DNA from: an uncultured Bacteroidales bacterium
GTDB lineage: Bacteria > Bacteroidota > Bacteroidia > Bacteroidales > Muribaculaceae
Assembly (NCBI GenBank): GCA_900539915.1
Contig: UQDU01000001.1
Coordinates: forward strand, 62,001-126,000
Length of the DNA: 64,000 nucleotides
Direction: 5' to 3'
Shown: positions 34,864 through 43,557 of the stretch, piece by piece
How positions within the stretch are numbered: position 1 is the stretch's first letter
How the letters are laid out: the number at the start of each line of letters is the position of its first letter
Program-made: the position numbers and the translations under genes
Notes under the pieces: generated by a model
The model's database searches: none
What the model was told of the DNA's origin: nothing
What the model saw: only the letters and a program-made list of their open reading frames with translations

Positions 34864-35573
34864 TTAATCACTCTTGAAATATGAAATACGCCTCATTTCC
34901 GCAATGACTTTGCGTCGTTTTTTATTGCCATAATAATACTTTGCTCTAATTTCCCCGATTTGTTTCTTATTCAGGGTAATGTGTACTTTAAAAGGTTCAA
35001 ATTGCTTTTTTAGATGGATGTTTGCATCTGATGAAACAAAGCATAGTCGAGCAATATCTGCTCCGGTTTTATCTGCCTGTAAGCCATAGTTTTCATAAAG
35101 ATAGGTTGCTATTTGCGGAAAAGCACAATATTCATGCACAATCCAAATGTTTTCAGGACTAACGGGTTCCAGGTAGTCTATAAAAATAGGGCCTTTAAGC
35201 CGTTGCCAGACGGAGACTCCCATACGCTAATAACATGCCAATCCAACTGCAACTGTAATTTTACGATATGAATATCCGTCAATTTGTCTATATCCATAAC
35301 AATTAAATAGGTATATTTACTGATGTCAAATTTATGCCTGTTACCATAGGCAATACCAGTGAATATGTAAGCTGGCAATTGTTTTTTCTTAGTCCTATAT
35401 GAGCAAATGTTGCCGCTTGATAGAAGACGGCGTATGTTATCAGTTCGTTTTTCATATATAGCCCTGCGTATATTATTCAAAGCATCAAATAAGGTTATTA
35501 TTTGATATGATTTAGCTCTAAGATGCGGGCACAATGAAATACGGCAGTTGAGTATGTTTGAAACGTCAATCAT
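34864..35573 (-). pseudogene. VirE-N/BT4734-like protein, frameshifted and truncated
   Basis: Two frames form one protein of about 235 residues. The first (from 35573) contains KKKQLPAYIFTGIAYGNRHK, YLIVMDIDKL and SPSGNGLKALF, the pattern of the BT4734/VirE N-terminal domain found in primase-like proteins of Bacteroidetes mobile DNA. The second frame continues with IDYLEPVSPENI and GADIARLCFVSSD. They join if one T is added to the T run near 35187-35191. The usual C-terminal helicase or primase part is absent. It is likely to be a relic of a mobile element. Confidence 0.62.
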
Positions 35574-36017
35574 TTATGTTGCGGATATACTTATGTTTTA
35601 TCTTCGGTTTGATATTCCCATTGATTTATTTTACTGATACCTTAGGTAGTTTTGCCGGGCCGAATATGGACAGGCAGACGTACTACACGCTGAAGCAATC
35701 AGCGTAGCCTATGGTCCAACAACGCTCCGGCCACTTAGTGTCAGTCCTACCTTCAATGTTTTCATGTGCCAAAGTTAACATGAAGAACAAGCAAAAACGC
35801 AGCACGACAATGTTAACGAACGTTATATTAATCTATAGTGTTTGAGAACATAAAAAGCCGTCCATGATAATCCCGAATAAAAAGGCTTTCACATTTCAGA
35901 TTGGAACCTTTGCATCTCAGATTTTAACGGATTTTAATAGGCGTGTAGTTGTGGAGGCGGAGAGGATTTGTTAGCTTTGTAAATCACAATGTTAACATTT
36001 ATTTCACTCTCTATACT
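35574..36017. other. Intergenic region before the DUF4301 gene
   Basis: A 444-base AT-rich stretch with no gene. It contains an unexplained bulged hairpin at 35683-35707 (CTACACGCTGA with TCAGCGTAG) and, at its right end, the DUF4301 promoter. Confidence 0.5.
35949..35979 (+). promoter_or_regulatory. Promoter of the DUF4301 gene
   Basis: TTG (35949-35951), a 20-base spacer and TAGCTTTG (35972-35979). An in-frame TTG start at 35949 would coincide with the -33 box, so translation must start downstream, at the ATG 36018. Confidence 0.7.
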
Positions 36018-37550
36018 ATGAAAACTTCTTTCAGCGAGACCGACCTCCAGGACCTGAAAACGCGCGGTATCTCACCCGAGGTTGTTCAAGAGCAGTTTGA
36101 CCGCTTTGACAAAGGATTTCCATTTCTCAAGATTGCCGATACGGCTACTCTTGACAATGGCATAATGAAACTTGATCCGTTAAGCGTCAATAATGCTGTC
36201 CTACGCTGGAAACGCTATATCGAAGGCGAGGGTGATTGCATGAAATTCGTCCCGGCATCAGGCGCAGCATCGCGTATGTTCAAGTCGGTGCACAAATTTG
36301 TCAACGGTGATACTGACATACCGGCTCCGGGGTCAGAGATTGACGAACTGCTTCTAAATATCCGTAAACTCCCCTTCTACAATGACCTTGATGCCGCCTG
36401 TCGTCGCATGCATGGCGAGGGGGCCGAGATGCTTAGTGCTTCCGGCCGTAACCGCGACCTGCTCAAGGCTTTGATTGCGCCCGAGGGACTCAACTACGGC
36501 AACATGCCCAAGGGTCTGCTGCTGTTCCACTCCTATCCGTTCGGCAACCGCACCCCCGTAGAGGAGCAGCTTATAGAAGCTGCCAAATATGCCAACTGCA
36601 ACGGTCTTGCACGTCTGCACTTTACGGTTTCAGCCGCACATGAGGAAATGTTCTGCGATGTGGTGAGCCGTGTCGCCGGTCCGCTGCAGGAACTTACCGA
36701 CACGAGATTTGACATCACATTCAGTGTGCAGAAACCCTCCACCGATACCCCTGCGGCAAATCTTGACAACACCCCCCACCGCGAGAACGGGCATCTGTTT
36801 TTCCGTCCCGGCGGCCATGGGTCTCTCATAGAGAACCTCAACGACATAGAGGCATCTGTAGTATTCATCAAGAATATCGACAATGTGGTCAACGAATCCC
36901 GGCTTGCTGACACGATACAATACAAGATGGTGCTGGGAGGCATACTGCTGCAGGTGCGTGACGTCATCCATAAATACCTCAACAAACTCGGCCGCGGCCA
37001 CAACAATCCGGAGCTGTTGGATGAAATCAAACAGTTCATGCGTTCTATCCTGTTTATCGAAGACATACGCATGGATACTCTCAAGGGCTACGAGCTGGCT
37101 GAATTTCTCGCTGCAAAACTTGACCGCCCCATACGTGTATGCGGCATGGTGCGCAATCTCGGAGAACCAGGCGGCGGCCCCTTCCTCGTCTACGGCAACG
37201 ATCACAGCATCCAGCCCCAGATACTCGAAAGTTCGCAGATCGACCCCGACAACGCACGCTATGCCCAGTTGCTTAAGACCTCCACACACTTCAATCCCGT
37301 AGATATAGTATGCTATCTGCGCAACGCCAACGGCAAGAAATTCAATCTCCCTGACTACGTAGACCCAGAGACCGGATTCATCACCAACAAATCGGTCCAT
37401 GGCGCGGAAATCAAGGCGATGGAACGTCCCGGACTCTGGAACGGAGCCATGAGCGACTGGAACACCGTATTTGTAGAGGTGCCTGTTTCGACTTTCAATC
37501 CGGTCAAGACCGTCAACGACCTGCTGCGCCCCACCCACAATTGCAGATAA
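36018..37550 (+). CDS. DUF4301 family protein
   Basis: A 510-residue protein of the Bacteroidetes family DUF4301. Recognisable segments: FDRFDKGFPFLKI, FVPASGAASRMFKSV (a nucleotidyltransferase-like phosphate-binding loop), PKGLLLFHSYP, LFFRPGGHGSLIENL and VFIKNIDNV. The GAASRMFK and PGGHGSL motifs recall sugar-nucleotide pyrophosphorylases, so an NTP-transferase role is plausible, but the function is not established. It is a single gene with its own promoter. Confidence 0.88.
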   Translation: MKTSFSETDLQDLKTRGISPEVVQEQFDRFDKGFPFLKIADTATLDNGIMKLDPLSVNNAVLRWKRYIEGEGDCMKFVPASGAASRMFKSVHKFVNGDTDIPAPGSEIDELLLNIRKLPFYNDLDAACRRMHGEGAEMLSASGRNRDLLKALIAPEGLNYGNMPKGLLLFHSYPFGNRTPVEEQLIEAAKYANCNGLARLHFTVSAAHEEMFCDVVSRVAGPLQELTDTRFDITFSVQKPSTDTPAANLDNTPHRENGHLFFRPGGHGSLIENLNDIEASVVFIKNIDNVVNESRLADTIQYKMVLGGILLQVRDVIHKYLNKLGRGHNNPELLDEIKQFMRSILFIEDIRMDTLKGYELAEFLAAKLDRPIRVCGMVRNLGEPGGGPFLVYGNDHSIQPQILESSQIDPDNARYAQLLKTSTHFNPVDIVCYLRNANGKKFNLPDYVDPETGFITNKSVHGAEIKAMERPGLWNGAMSDWNTVFVEVPVSTFNPVKTVNDLLRPTHNCR

Positions 37551-37677
37551 CGCCGGTGGCCTATCCGCAGAGTGCAAACATGCCGGAAAGTCCCGATAAA
37601 AACGGCTTAAACAAGCAGCCTATGGCATAAATCAATCAATCAAACAATAGCTTCGCTGTATTCGTTATATTGGATAT

Positions 37678-38757
37678 ATGAATCAGAAGGAAGCTATAAA
37701 GAAATTATGGACAGAGGTGTTCCACGACTCCAAAGAGTATGTGGACATGTACTTTGACCGCGTTTACCGTGACACGGATGCCCTGACCGTAGTGACCGAC
37801 GGCAAGCTGGAAAGCAGCATGCTGCTCCAGAGCTACCGATTTCTGTTTCAACAGACAGATGTCGGCATGGGGTACATAGCAGGAGCCATGACGCGCCGCA
37901 GTTCACGTGGCAAAGGTCTGATGGCCGGCCTCATCAAAGAGTCATTTACTAAGGCATATGAGCGAGGCGACATGCTCGTCAGCCTCATACCCTCGCATGA
38001 CTGGTTATATTTCTACTATGACCGTTTCGGGTTTTCAACCGTATTCTACGTCGACACCCAGCGGTTCACATCGCTTCACCAGTTTCCCACCGAGGGCTCA
38101 TACACTCCCGTTGAGGACATTTACTCAGACAAGGTGTATGAAGCATTTGAGCTCATGGAACGTGAACGTCACTGTACGGTACTGCACTCCCACCGCGATT
38201 TCCTGAACATAATGGACGACAACCGCGCAGACGGAGGCCGATTCGTAGCCATGGCCGATGCTGACGGCAAAATAGTATCGATGGCATGGGCCATTGTGAA
38301 TCAGAACATGGTGACAGTCACCGAACTGTTAGGCACTGACCATGACGCTCGGGAAGCAGCATGCCACCAGTTGAGAAAACTGCTCCCCGACAAAGCGTTT
38401 AAAGTACTCGCTCCTCCATTGGCCGAACACCGCCGTCTGTATGACCGTGGCATGGCCCGAATAATCAATGCCGACCTCTGCCTACAGATTACAGCCAAAA
38501 ACAATCCCGGGTGGCATTCTCGCATAAGAATCACAGACCCTCTGATAGCCGCAAATAACCAGGTATGGGAAATAGCTGACGGACAGGCCTCAATAATAAC
38601 AGAGACATACTACTCCCAAAATGACACCGACCGTCCGCACCTGGATTTTGATGTAACTATCAATGTGTTCAATGAAATCGTATTCAGTTCACAGAAGATA
38701 GGTGACGTCCTCGGCTTCCCGTCACAACGGCCGGTAATGAGCCTCATGCTTGATTGA
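37678..38757 (+). CDS. GNAT-family N-acetyltransferase, Eis-like
   Basis: A 359-residue protein with an N-terminal GNAT fold: acetyl-CoA loop RRSSRGKGLMAGLIKE, preceded by GYIAGAMTRR and followed by SHDWLYFYYDRFGF. A second GNAT-like half and a sterol-carrier-like C-terminal domain follow, as in Eis-type enzymes. The substrate is unknown. It begins 127 bases after the DUF4301 stop and ends before a shared hairpin terminator. Confidence 0.82.
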   Translation: MNQKEAIKKLWTEVFHDSKEYVDMYFDRVYRDTDALTVVTDGKLESSMLLQSYRFLFQQTDVGMGYIAGAMTRRSSRGKGLMAGLIKESFTKAYERGDMLVSLIPSHDWLYFYYDRFGFSTVFYVDTQRFTSLHQFPTEGSYTPVEDIYSDKVYEAFELMERERHCTVLHSHRDFLNIMDDNRADGGRFVAMADADGKIVSMAWAIVNQNMVTVTELLGTDHDAREAACHQLRKLLPDKAFKVLAPPLAEHRRLYDRGMARIINADLCLQITAKNNPGWHSRIRITDPLIAANNQVWEIADGQASIITETYYSQNDTDRPHLDFDVTINVFNEIVFSSQKIGDVLGFPSQRPVMSLMLD

Positions 38758-38810
38758 GTGACTCGACATCAGATGCCACTGAGGGATAAAAAACATATCA
38801 TACACAAATA

Positions 38811-38855
38811 ATTCGCCCCGTCCTGACAGCCTGAGCTATCATTGACGGGGCGAAT
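38811..38855. terminator. Terminator shared by the GNAT and Spy-like genes
   Basis: A perfect 12-base stem (ATTCGCCCCGTC at 38811-38822 with GACGGGGCGAAT at 38844-38855) between convergent genes. Confidence 0.75.
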
Positions 38856-38876
38856 CTCTTATAATCAGGAAATATT

Positions 38877-39407
38877 TTACTTCGTGGCAGGAGCGGCATT
38901 CTGGCATGGAGCTACAGGGCAACCTGTCTGCTGGGGACAGTTGTTGGCGCGTGGACCTTTGTGGTGCTTACGGCCTTTATTGTATTTCGCACCTTTGCCG
39001 AAAGCCGGGCCGTTGATATAACGGTTCTCAAGATACTGCACATACTGCTCCGGTGTGAGAATACTCTTGAGATCATAGAGATAAGCCTGACGCTTGGCCT
39101 GACGGAGCTCCTGTTTGCTCTTGATGTCCTTTGTCTTCTGCTGGAATTTCTTGTTGCGAAGCTCCTTCACCTTTGCCTGCTGGTCAGCTGTCAGATTCAG
39201 GCTGGCGAAAGGATTCATCATGCACGAATCAGGATTCTGCAAGTAGGGGCAAGGAGCATTGCAGTTATAGCCCGGGCCGCAAGGGGTTCCGCAAGGTGCT
39301 CCACAAGGGGTAGCAGGGCAGCTTCCATTGGCGGCAGACTGGGCGAAAACAGAAGTTGAGAAAAGCGCTGCAGTTGCGAGCGTCAGAGTCAGAATTGTCT
39401 TTTTCAT
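38877..39407 (-). CDS. Cys/His-rich Spy/CpxP-like periplasmic protein
   Basis: A 176-residue exported protein. Signal peptide MKKTILTLTLATAALFSTSVFAQ. Next comes a Cys-rich segment with eight or more Cys, several as PCG repeats (residues about 30-62). The centre carries two LTxxQ motifs (LNLTADQQAKVKELR and ILTPEQYVQYLE), the hallmark of the Spy/CpxP family, around a basic helix. The tail is His- and Cys-rich (KGRKHHKGPR, CPQQTGCPVAPC). Family members are periplasmic chaperones or metal-stress sensors. The extra Cys and His suggest metal binding (inference). Confidence 0.78.
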   Translation of the reverse strand: MKKTILTLTLATAALFSTSVFAQSAANGSCPATPCGAPCGTPCGPGYNCNAPCPYLQNPDSCMMNPFASLNLTADQQAKVKELRNKKFQQKTKDIKSKQELRQAKRQAYLYDLKSILTPEQYVQYLENRYINGPAFGKGAKYNKGRKHHKGPRANNCPQQTGCPVAPCQNAAPATK

Positions 39408-39723
39408 AATGTTAAGTAGAGATGATTTATCTTGATAATGAGCAAAAGTTAGTTGCTTGTTTTTGAAGTGTAATGACCGGTTGCTCAGCGATTACATCAT
39501 ATATGACACCGACAGTCGGTCAAGGTTTAAACACCCCCATGATTTTAACCGCAATTAACAAACAGGCATTATCCCCTACTCCCTTCATTTCATCCGGTGA
39601 CATATGGACTTGAGGCCAACCGCAGCCATAGGCACATATACAAAAACCGCCACCAGACTGTGGGATTACCATTAATCGTCACAGCCCGGTGCCGGATATG
39701 AGCTTACAAATAAAAGCCGGATA
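39408..39723. other. Intergenic region between rpsU and the Spy-like gene
   Basis: A 316-base stretch with no gene. It holds the rpsU terminator (39642-39691). A TAACTTTTG sequence on the minus strand near 39450 resembles a -7 box of the Spy-like gene, with one extra spacer base. Confidence 0.45.
39642..39691 (-). terminator. Terminator of rpsU
   Basis: On the minus strand CACCGGGCTGTG (39691-39680) pairs with CACAGTCTGGTG (39662-39651) and is followed by GCGGTTTTTG. The stem has two non-Watson-Crick positions. Confidence 0.6.
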
Positions 39724-39915
39724 TTACTCCTCTACAGAGCGAAGCTTCTGCACGTAAACCGCCTTCATCATCTTCTTGCGGTTAGCTACAGAGGGCTTCT
39801 CGAAGGCTTGGCGGCTGCGGAGCTCTTTAACGATGCCAGTCTTTTCAAATTTACGCTTGAATTTCTTCAGAGCGCGTTCGATGTTTTCGCCTTCTTTTAC
39901 TTGTACGATAATCAT
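39724..39915 (-). CDS. rpsU: 30S ribosomal protein S21
   Basis: A 63-residue basic protein of the small ribosomal subunit. The N-terminus MIIVQVKEGENIERALKKFKRKFEK and the motif RSRQAFEKPS are typical of Bacteroidetes S21. S21 is reported to sequester the anti-Shine-Dalgarno tail of 16S rRNA in this phylum, in keeping with the general lack of such sites in this window. Confidence 0.96.
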   Translation of the reverse strand: MIIVQVKEGENIERALKKFKRKFEKTGIVKELRSRQAFEKPSVANRKKMMKAVYVQKLRSVEE

Positions 39916-39976
39916 TGTGTTGTTAGCTTATTGATTTTTGTAGTGTTGTGTTTGTTTTCTGTCAAGCAATGCTTCT

Positions 39977-39997
39977 GAGGCATCATAACGAAGCCTC
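39977..39997 (-). promoter_or_regulatory. Small hairpin in the rpsU leader
   Basis: GAGGC (39997-39993 on the minus strand) can pair with GCCTC (39981-39977) within the roughly 85-base rpsU leader. Ribosomal protein leaders often bind their own product, but there is no direct evidence here. Confidence 0.25.
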
Positions 39998-40008
39998 TTA
40001 AAGCGCGA

Positions 40009-40039
40009 CAAATTTAGCCATTATTTTCCGTTTCACAAA
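40009..40039 (-). promoter_or_regulatory. Promoter of rpsU
   Basis: On the minus strand TTTG (40039-40036), a 19-base spacer and TAAATTTG (40016-40009), a full consensus match. Confidence 0.75.
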
Positions 40040-40187
40040 ACTTTTAAGCCACAAACTATTCCGATTATTTTCCACTGACTGCCAAATAGACCTTTCAGAG
40101 CATAATGCCGTCAACTAAGAGAGTTTGATATAAGATCAGATGTCCTGTAACCTCCATAAAGCCGCCCTGCACCCTCCAATACAATGT

Positions 40188-40366
40188 CACTAACTTAAGG
40201 AATGGACTCATCGCAATAGGCACAATCCCACTAACTTAAGGGATGCACTCATCGTAGTAGGGACATGCCATGGCATGTCTGCTGACGCAACACCCCTCAT
40301 TAGCATGGCTTTAGGCGACATGCCATGGCATGTCCCTACTATGATGAGTGTATGTCTTTAAGTTAG
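40188..40366. repeat. Palindromic MITE-like intergenic repeat
   Basis: Three copies of a motif starting CACTAACTTAAGG: two direct copies 41 bases apart (40188 and 40229) and one inverted copy ending at 40366. The second and third form about 49-base imperfect inverted arms (40231-40279 and 40317-40366). Each arm ends in the perfect palindrome GACATGCCATGGCATGTC. There is no coding capacity. It looks like a non-autonomous mobile or extragenic palindromic element. Confidence 0.7.
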
Positions 40367-40446
40367 CGGCATCACTCTACAATATGACTACAGGCTGCAC
40401 CCTGCTATTGCCGGGGCAGCCTGTAGATATATAAGCGGTGTGAGTA

Positions 40447-43281
40447 TTATTTGGCTTCCTCAGGGTCAAGAATCACCGTCATGTGGTTGCCCTGCGAAAG
40501 GAGGCTCTTGGCGAAGTCCATGACATCCTTGGCTGTTACGGCCTCAGTGGCTTCTACAGCACCATGGATGATGTCGGCACCTTCGACATTCTCAACCGAC
40601 ATGGCACGCATCCATGTATAGTTGCGCTCAAAGCTCTCCTTATAGTCTTTGACAAGGGTTTCCTTTGCCTTAGCGAGTTCCTCGGGCTTGATTTCCTGTG
40701 TCATTGAGTCAATAATCTTATTGATTTCGGCCAATGCCTCCTCAGCTTTATCAGGCTTAAGCAGCAGAGGTATGGTAAGGGTGGTGTTAGGCTTTTCAAA
40801 GCGAGAAATGGACACCTGAGCCCAGATAGAATATACAGCACCCATCTCCTCACGAATCTTATTGGTGAGGCGTTCGGTAAGAATCTGCTGCATAACGGTA
40901 GATAGGATGTCATTGCGCAAATCCAGCTTCTCGTTTCCTGTGACAAGTACACGGCCATAGACCTGGGGAGTCTCCATCTTCATGGTATATTTGTCAACGT
41001 TCTGACCGGCCTTGGCACCAAATGCCGGATTATAGTCGATAGCCTTGGTTTCTACAGCTTTGCCGGGCATAGAAGCTATGTATTTTTCAACAAGCGGACG
41101 AAGTGTGGCCATATCGATGTTGCCGACGAAATAATATGTCAGTTCGGCAGCATTGGCATTCATGGCCTTAATCATGTTGAGAATCTCCTCGCGGTCAGCC
41201 TTCTTGACAGACTCGACAGTGGGGAACTGCTTACGGGGTGTCGTATATACTGATTTCAGCAAGTCACGGGTCATCACCATCTGAGGATTTGACGAGGCAT
41301 GGGTAAGTGCGGTCACAATCTGGTTGGTAGTAGCCTGGAACTCCTCGGCGTCAAGATTAGGCGAAGTGAACATGGCATAGAACACCTCAAGCATCGAGGG
41401 AAGATCCTTGACGGTGGTGGTTCCTGACACGAATCTCAAGTAGTCATCATAGGTGAGATTGACATTGAAATTCTTGCCGGCTGTGTATTTGCGCAAATCC
41501 TGGGCAGAATAAGTGCCTCCCGAGAGATTGCCCATATAGTTTTGCATTGCCTGGTATGTCTCGTCAGATAGATTTTTATAGTCGGCAGTGCCGCCGGGAC
41601 CCCATGCACCAAACAAGATTTCGTCATCCTTGAGTTTGGTGGGTTTCACGATTACTTTGGCTCCGTTGCTGAGCGTCCATTCCTCGGCTTCCCATTTCTC
41701 CATCGGCTTGACTGACACGATGGTACCGGGAGTGATTTCACCGGGGATAAGCGGGTCCTGACGTACCTCCTCCTTATACGGTTCGATATCCTCAGCCTCT
41801 ACCTTGGCCATGATTTCATTGAGAGCAGCCTCGGTGGGCACTACGATGCTTTCCTTTTCCGGAAGGAATACTCGTATGTAACGGTTGTCGGGAGTGACAA
41901 GCTGCTTGAAATACTGGTTGATGGCATCGACATTGACCATACCGGCAACCATGTTGGTCATATCCAGACGGTCCTTGAGGCTGAGAGCCGGTGTGTTGTC
42001 AATGAATGTGCTCACATATGCTTTAGCATACGCTGTAGAATAGTGGGCGTTACGGTTGTTATATGCCTTTTCAAGCTTGGAAATATACTCGGCTTTGGCG
42101 CGATCAAGCTCTGTCTGGGTGAAACCGCCACGCACAGCCCTGAGCACCTCGCGATATACCGACTCAAGCACAGGCTTGATGTCGCCGTCCTTGGCAGTAC
42201 CCTCAGCACATAGCGAATTTTTCGTCTTCACGAATCCGAGCATGGATTCTATGTTGACATCTGCACTGTTGAAAGGTGAGTCGCTCTTTGACGCGATGTC
42301 TTCAAGACGCTGGTCAAGCATGTCGACAATCATATTGTCCATGTAGTCGACAACGAAACCGGGCATAGTGTTGCGCAATTCGCGCGGCAGCGGATCATAA
42401 GCGAAATCAAACGCCACGATACCCATGGTAATCTCGGGGTCTGTGCCTATCACCACCTTGCTGCCCTTGATGTCAGGCACATTGAAATAGCGACGCTCGG
42501 GAGCATCGGCAGGCATAGGTATCGGAGTGAAAATCTCCTTTATCTTGGCCTCTATCACTTCCGGGTCGATGTCGCCAACCACTATTATGCCCTGCTGATC
42601 AGGACGATACCACCGCTTGTAGTAGTCGCGTAGTTCATCAGGCTTGAAATTCAGCACGACATCCATCGTGCCGATGGGCAGACGGAGTCCATAACGGCTG
42701 CTGTCAGGAAACATTTTGGGCAGCATCTTCTCATATGCACGCATGATGCCTACATTGCTGCGACGCCACTCCTGCTCGATAACACCGCGCTCGTCATCTA
42801 TATCCTTGTCGGCCAGGGTGAGATCACATGCCCAGTCATGGAGTATCATCAGACATGAATCCACTACATTCTGATTAGAGACCGGCACAGCAGATATGTT
42901 GTACACAGTCTCGTCAAATCCGGTGTAAGCATTGAGGTCACGGCCAAACATCACACCCTTGGATGCCAGCCAGTCACGAAGCTGGTGTCCGGGGTAATTT
43001 TTGGTGCCGTTGAATGCCATGTGTTCAAGGAAGTGGGCCAGTCCTCGCTGGTTATCCTCCTCCAGTATAGCACCTACCTTCTGCGCGATAAAGAAATCGG
43101 CCTGTCCCTTAGGATAAGCGTTCTGACGGATGAAATAGGTCATGCCATTGGGGAGCTGCCCTACCCTGATGGCCGAGTCCATAGGCAGAGGCTGCGTCTG
43201 AGGCATCTGAGCCACGGACAGCACAGGGGCAACGAATGCCACCAATGACCATAGCATGATGCTGAAAATGGATTTTTTCAT
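40447..43281 (-). CDS. M16 family zinc metallopeptidase
   Basis: A 944-residue periplasmic peptidase with a signal peptide (IMLWSLVAFVAPVLSVAQ). The inverted zinc motif HFLEH is at residues 83-87. It has two M16 repeats; the second half, from about residue 500, is the inactive partner type. Length and architecture fit the PqqL/pitrilysin-like proteases of Bacteroidetes that degrade imported or misfolded peptides. Single gene with an upstream promoter region. Confidence 0.92.
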   Translation of the reverse strand: MKKSIFSIMLWSLVAFVAPVLSVAQMPQTQPLPMDSAIRVGQLPNGMTYFIRQNAYPKGQADFFIAQKVGAILEEDNQRGLAHFLEHMAFNGTKNYPGHQLRDWLASKGVMFGRDLNAYTGFDETVYNISAVPVSNQNVVDSCLMILHDWACDLTLADKDIDDERGVIEQEWRRSNVGIMRAYEKMLPKMFPDSSRYGLRLPIGTMDVVLNFKPDELRDYYKRWYRPDQQGIIVVGDIDPEVIEAKIKEIFTPIPMPADAPERRYFNVPDIKGSKVVIGTDPEITMGIVAFDFAYDPLPRELRNTMPGFVVDYMDNMIVDMLDQRLEDIASKSDSPFNSADVNIESMLGFVKTKNSLCAEGTAKDGDIKPVLESVYREVLRAVRGGFTQTELDRAKAEYISKLEKAYNNRNAHYSTAYAKAYVSTFIDNTPALSLKDRLDMTNMVAGMVNVDAINQYFKQLVTPDNRYIRVFLPEKESIVVPTEAALNEIMAKVEAEDIEPYKEEVRQDPLIPGEITPGTIVSVKPMEKWEAEEWTLSNGAKVIVKPTKLKDDEILFGAWGPGGTADYKNLSDETYQAMQNYMGNLSGGTYSAQDLRKYTAGKNFNVNLTYDDYLRFVSGTTTVKDLPSMLEVFYAMFTSPNLDAEEFQATTNQIVTALTHASSNPQMVMTRDLLKSVYTTPRKQFPTVESVKKADREEILNMIKAMNANAAELTYYFVGNIDMATLRPLVEKYIASMPGKAVETKAIDYNPAFGAKAGQNVDKYTMKMETPQVYGRVLVTGNEKLDLRNDILSTVMQQILTERLTNKIREEMGAVYSIWAQVSISRFEKPNTTLTIPLLLKPDKAEEALAEINKIIDSMTQEIKPEELAKAKETLVKDYKESFERNYTWMRAMSVENVEGADIIHGAVEATEAVTAKDVMDFAKSLLSQGNHMTVILDPEEAK

Positions 43282-43462
43282 TGTGATTGGTAAAATTAAT
43301 ATGATTGTTTGGAATATTATCCTATATAAAGATTAGGCTAAGCCAATATCTGCCACAGTACGCAAATGTAGTAATTAAAATCACACGACAGCGATTTAAT
43401 TTACCACTAATTGCTTTATCAAATCATGTAGCAATGTAGCCATGTGCATCACTATCACACCG

Positions 43463-43493
43463 CAAATGTACGCTATTTTTTCAAATTACCAAA
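43463..43493 (-). promoter_or_regulatory. Promoter of the M16 peptidase gene
   Basis: On the minus strand TTTG (43493-43490), a 19-base spacer, and TACATTTG (43470-43463). A second TACATTTG lies exactly 100 bases closer to the gene (43370-43363) without a clear -33 box. Both share the sequence CGCAAATGTA, so the region may hold tandem promoters. Confidence 0.55.
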
Positions 43494-43557
43494 TAAAAAT
43501 TTTGGATTTGTGCGAAATCAATCTCTACAGGGAATAAATCAGTACGAGTGCCGGCAT

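Noticed and set aside
35683..35707. Hairpin as a terminator or attachment site
   Set aside because: There is no T tract and no matching repeat elsewhere in the window, so no function was assigned.
36630..37577. A 315-codon open frame on the minus strand
   Set aside because: It lies fully opposite the DUF4301 gene, which has a good promoter and a recognisable family. The reverse frame has no family features and reflects codon bias.
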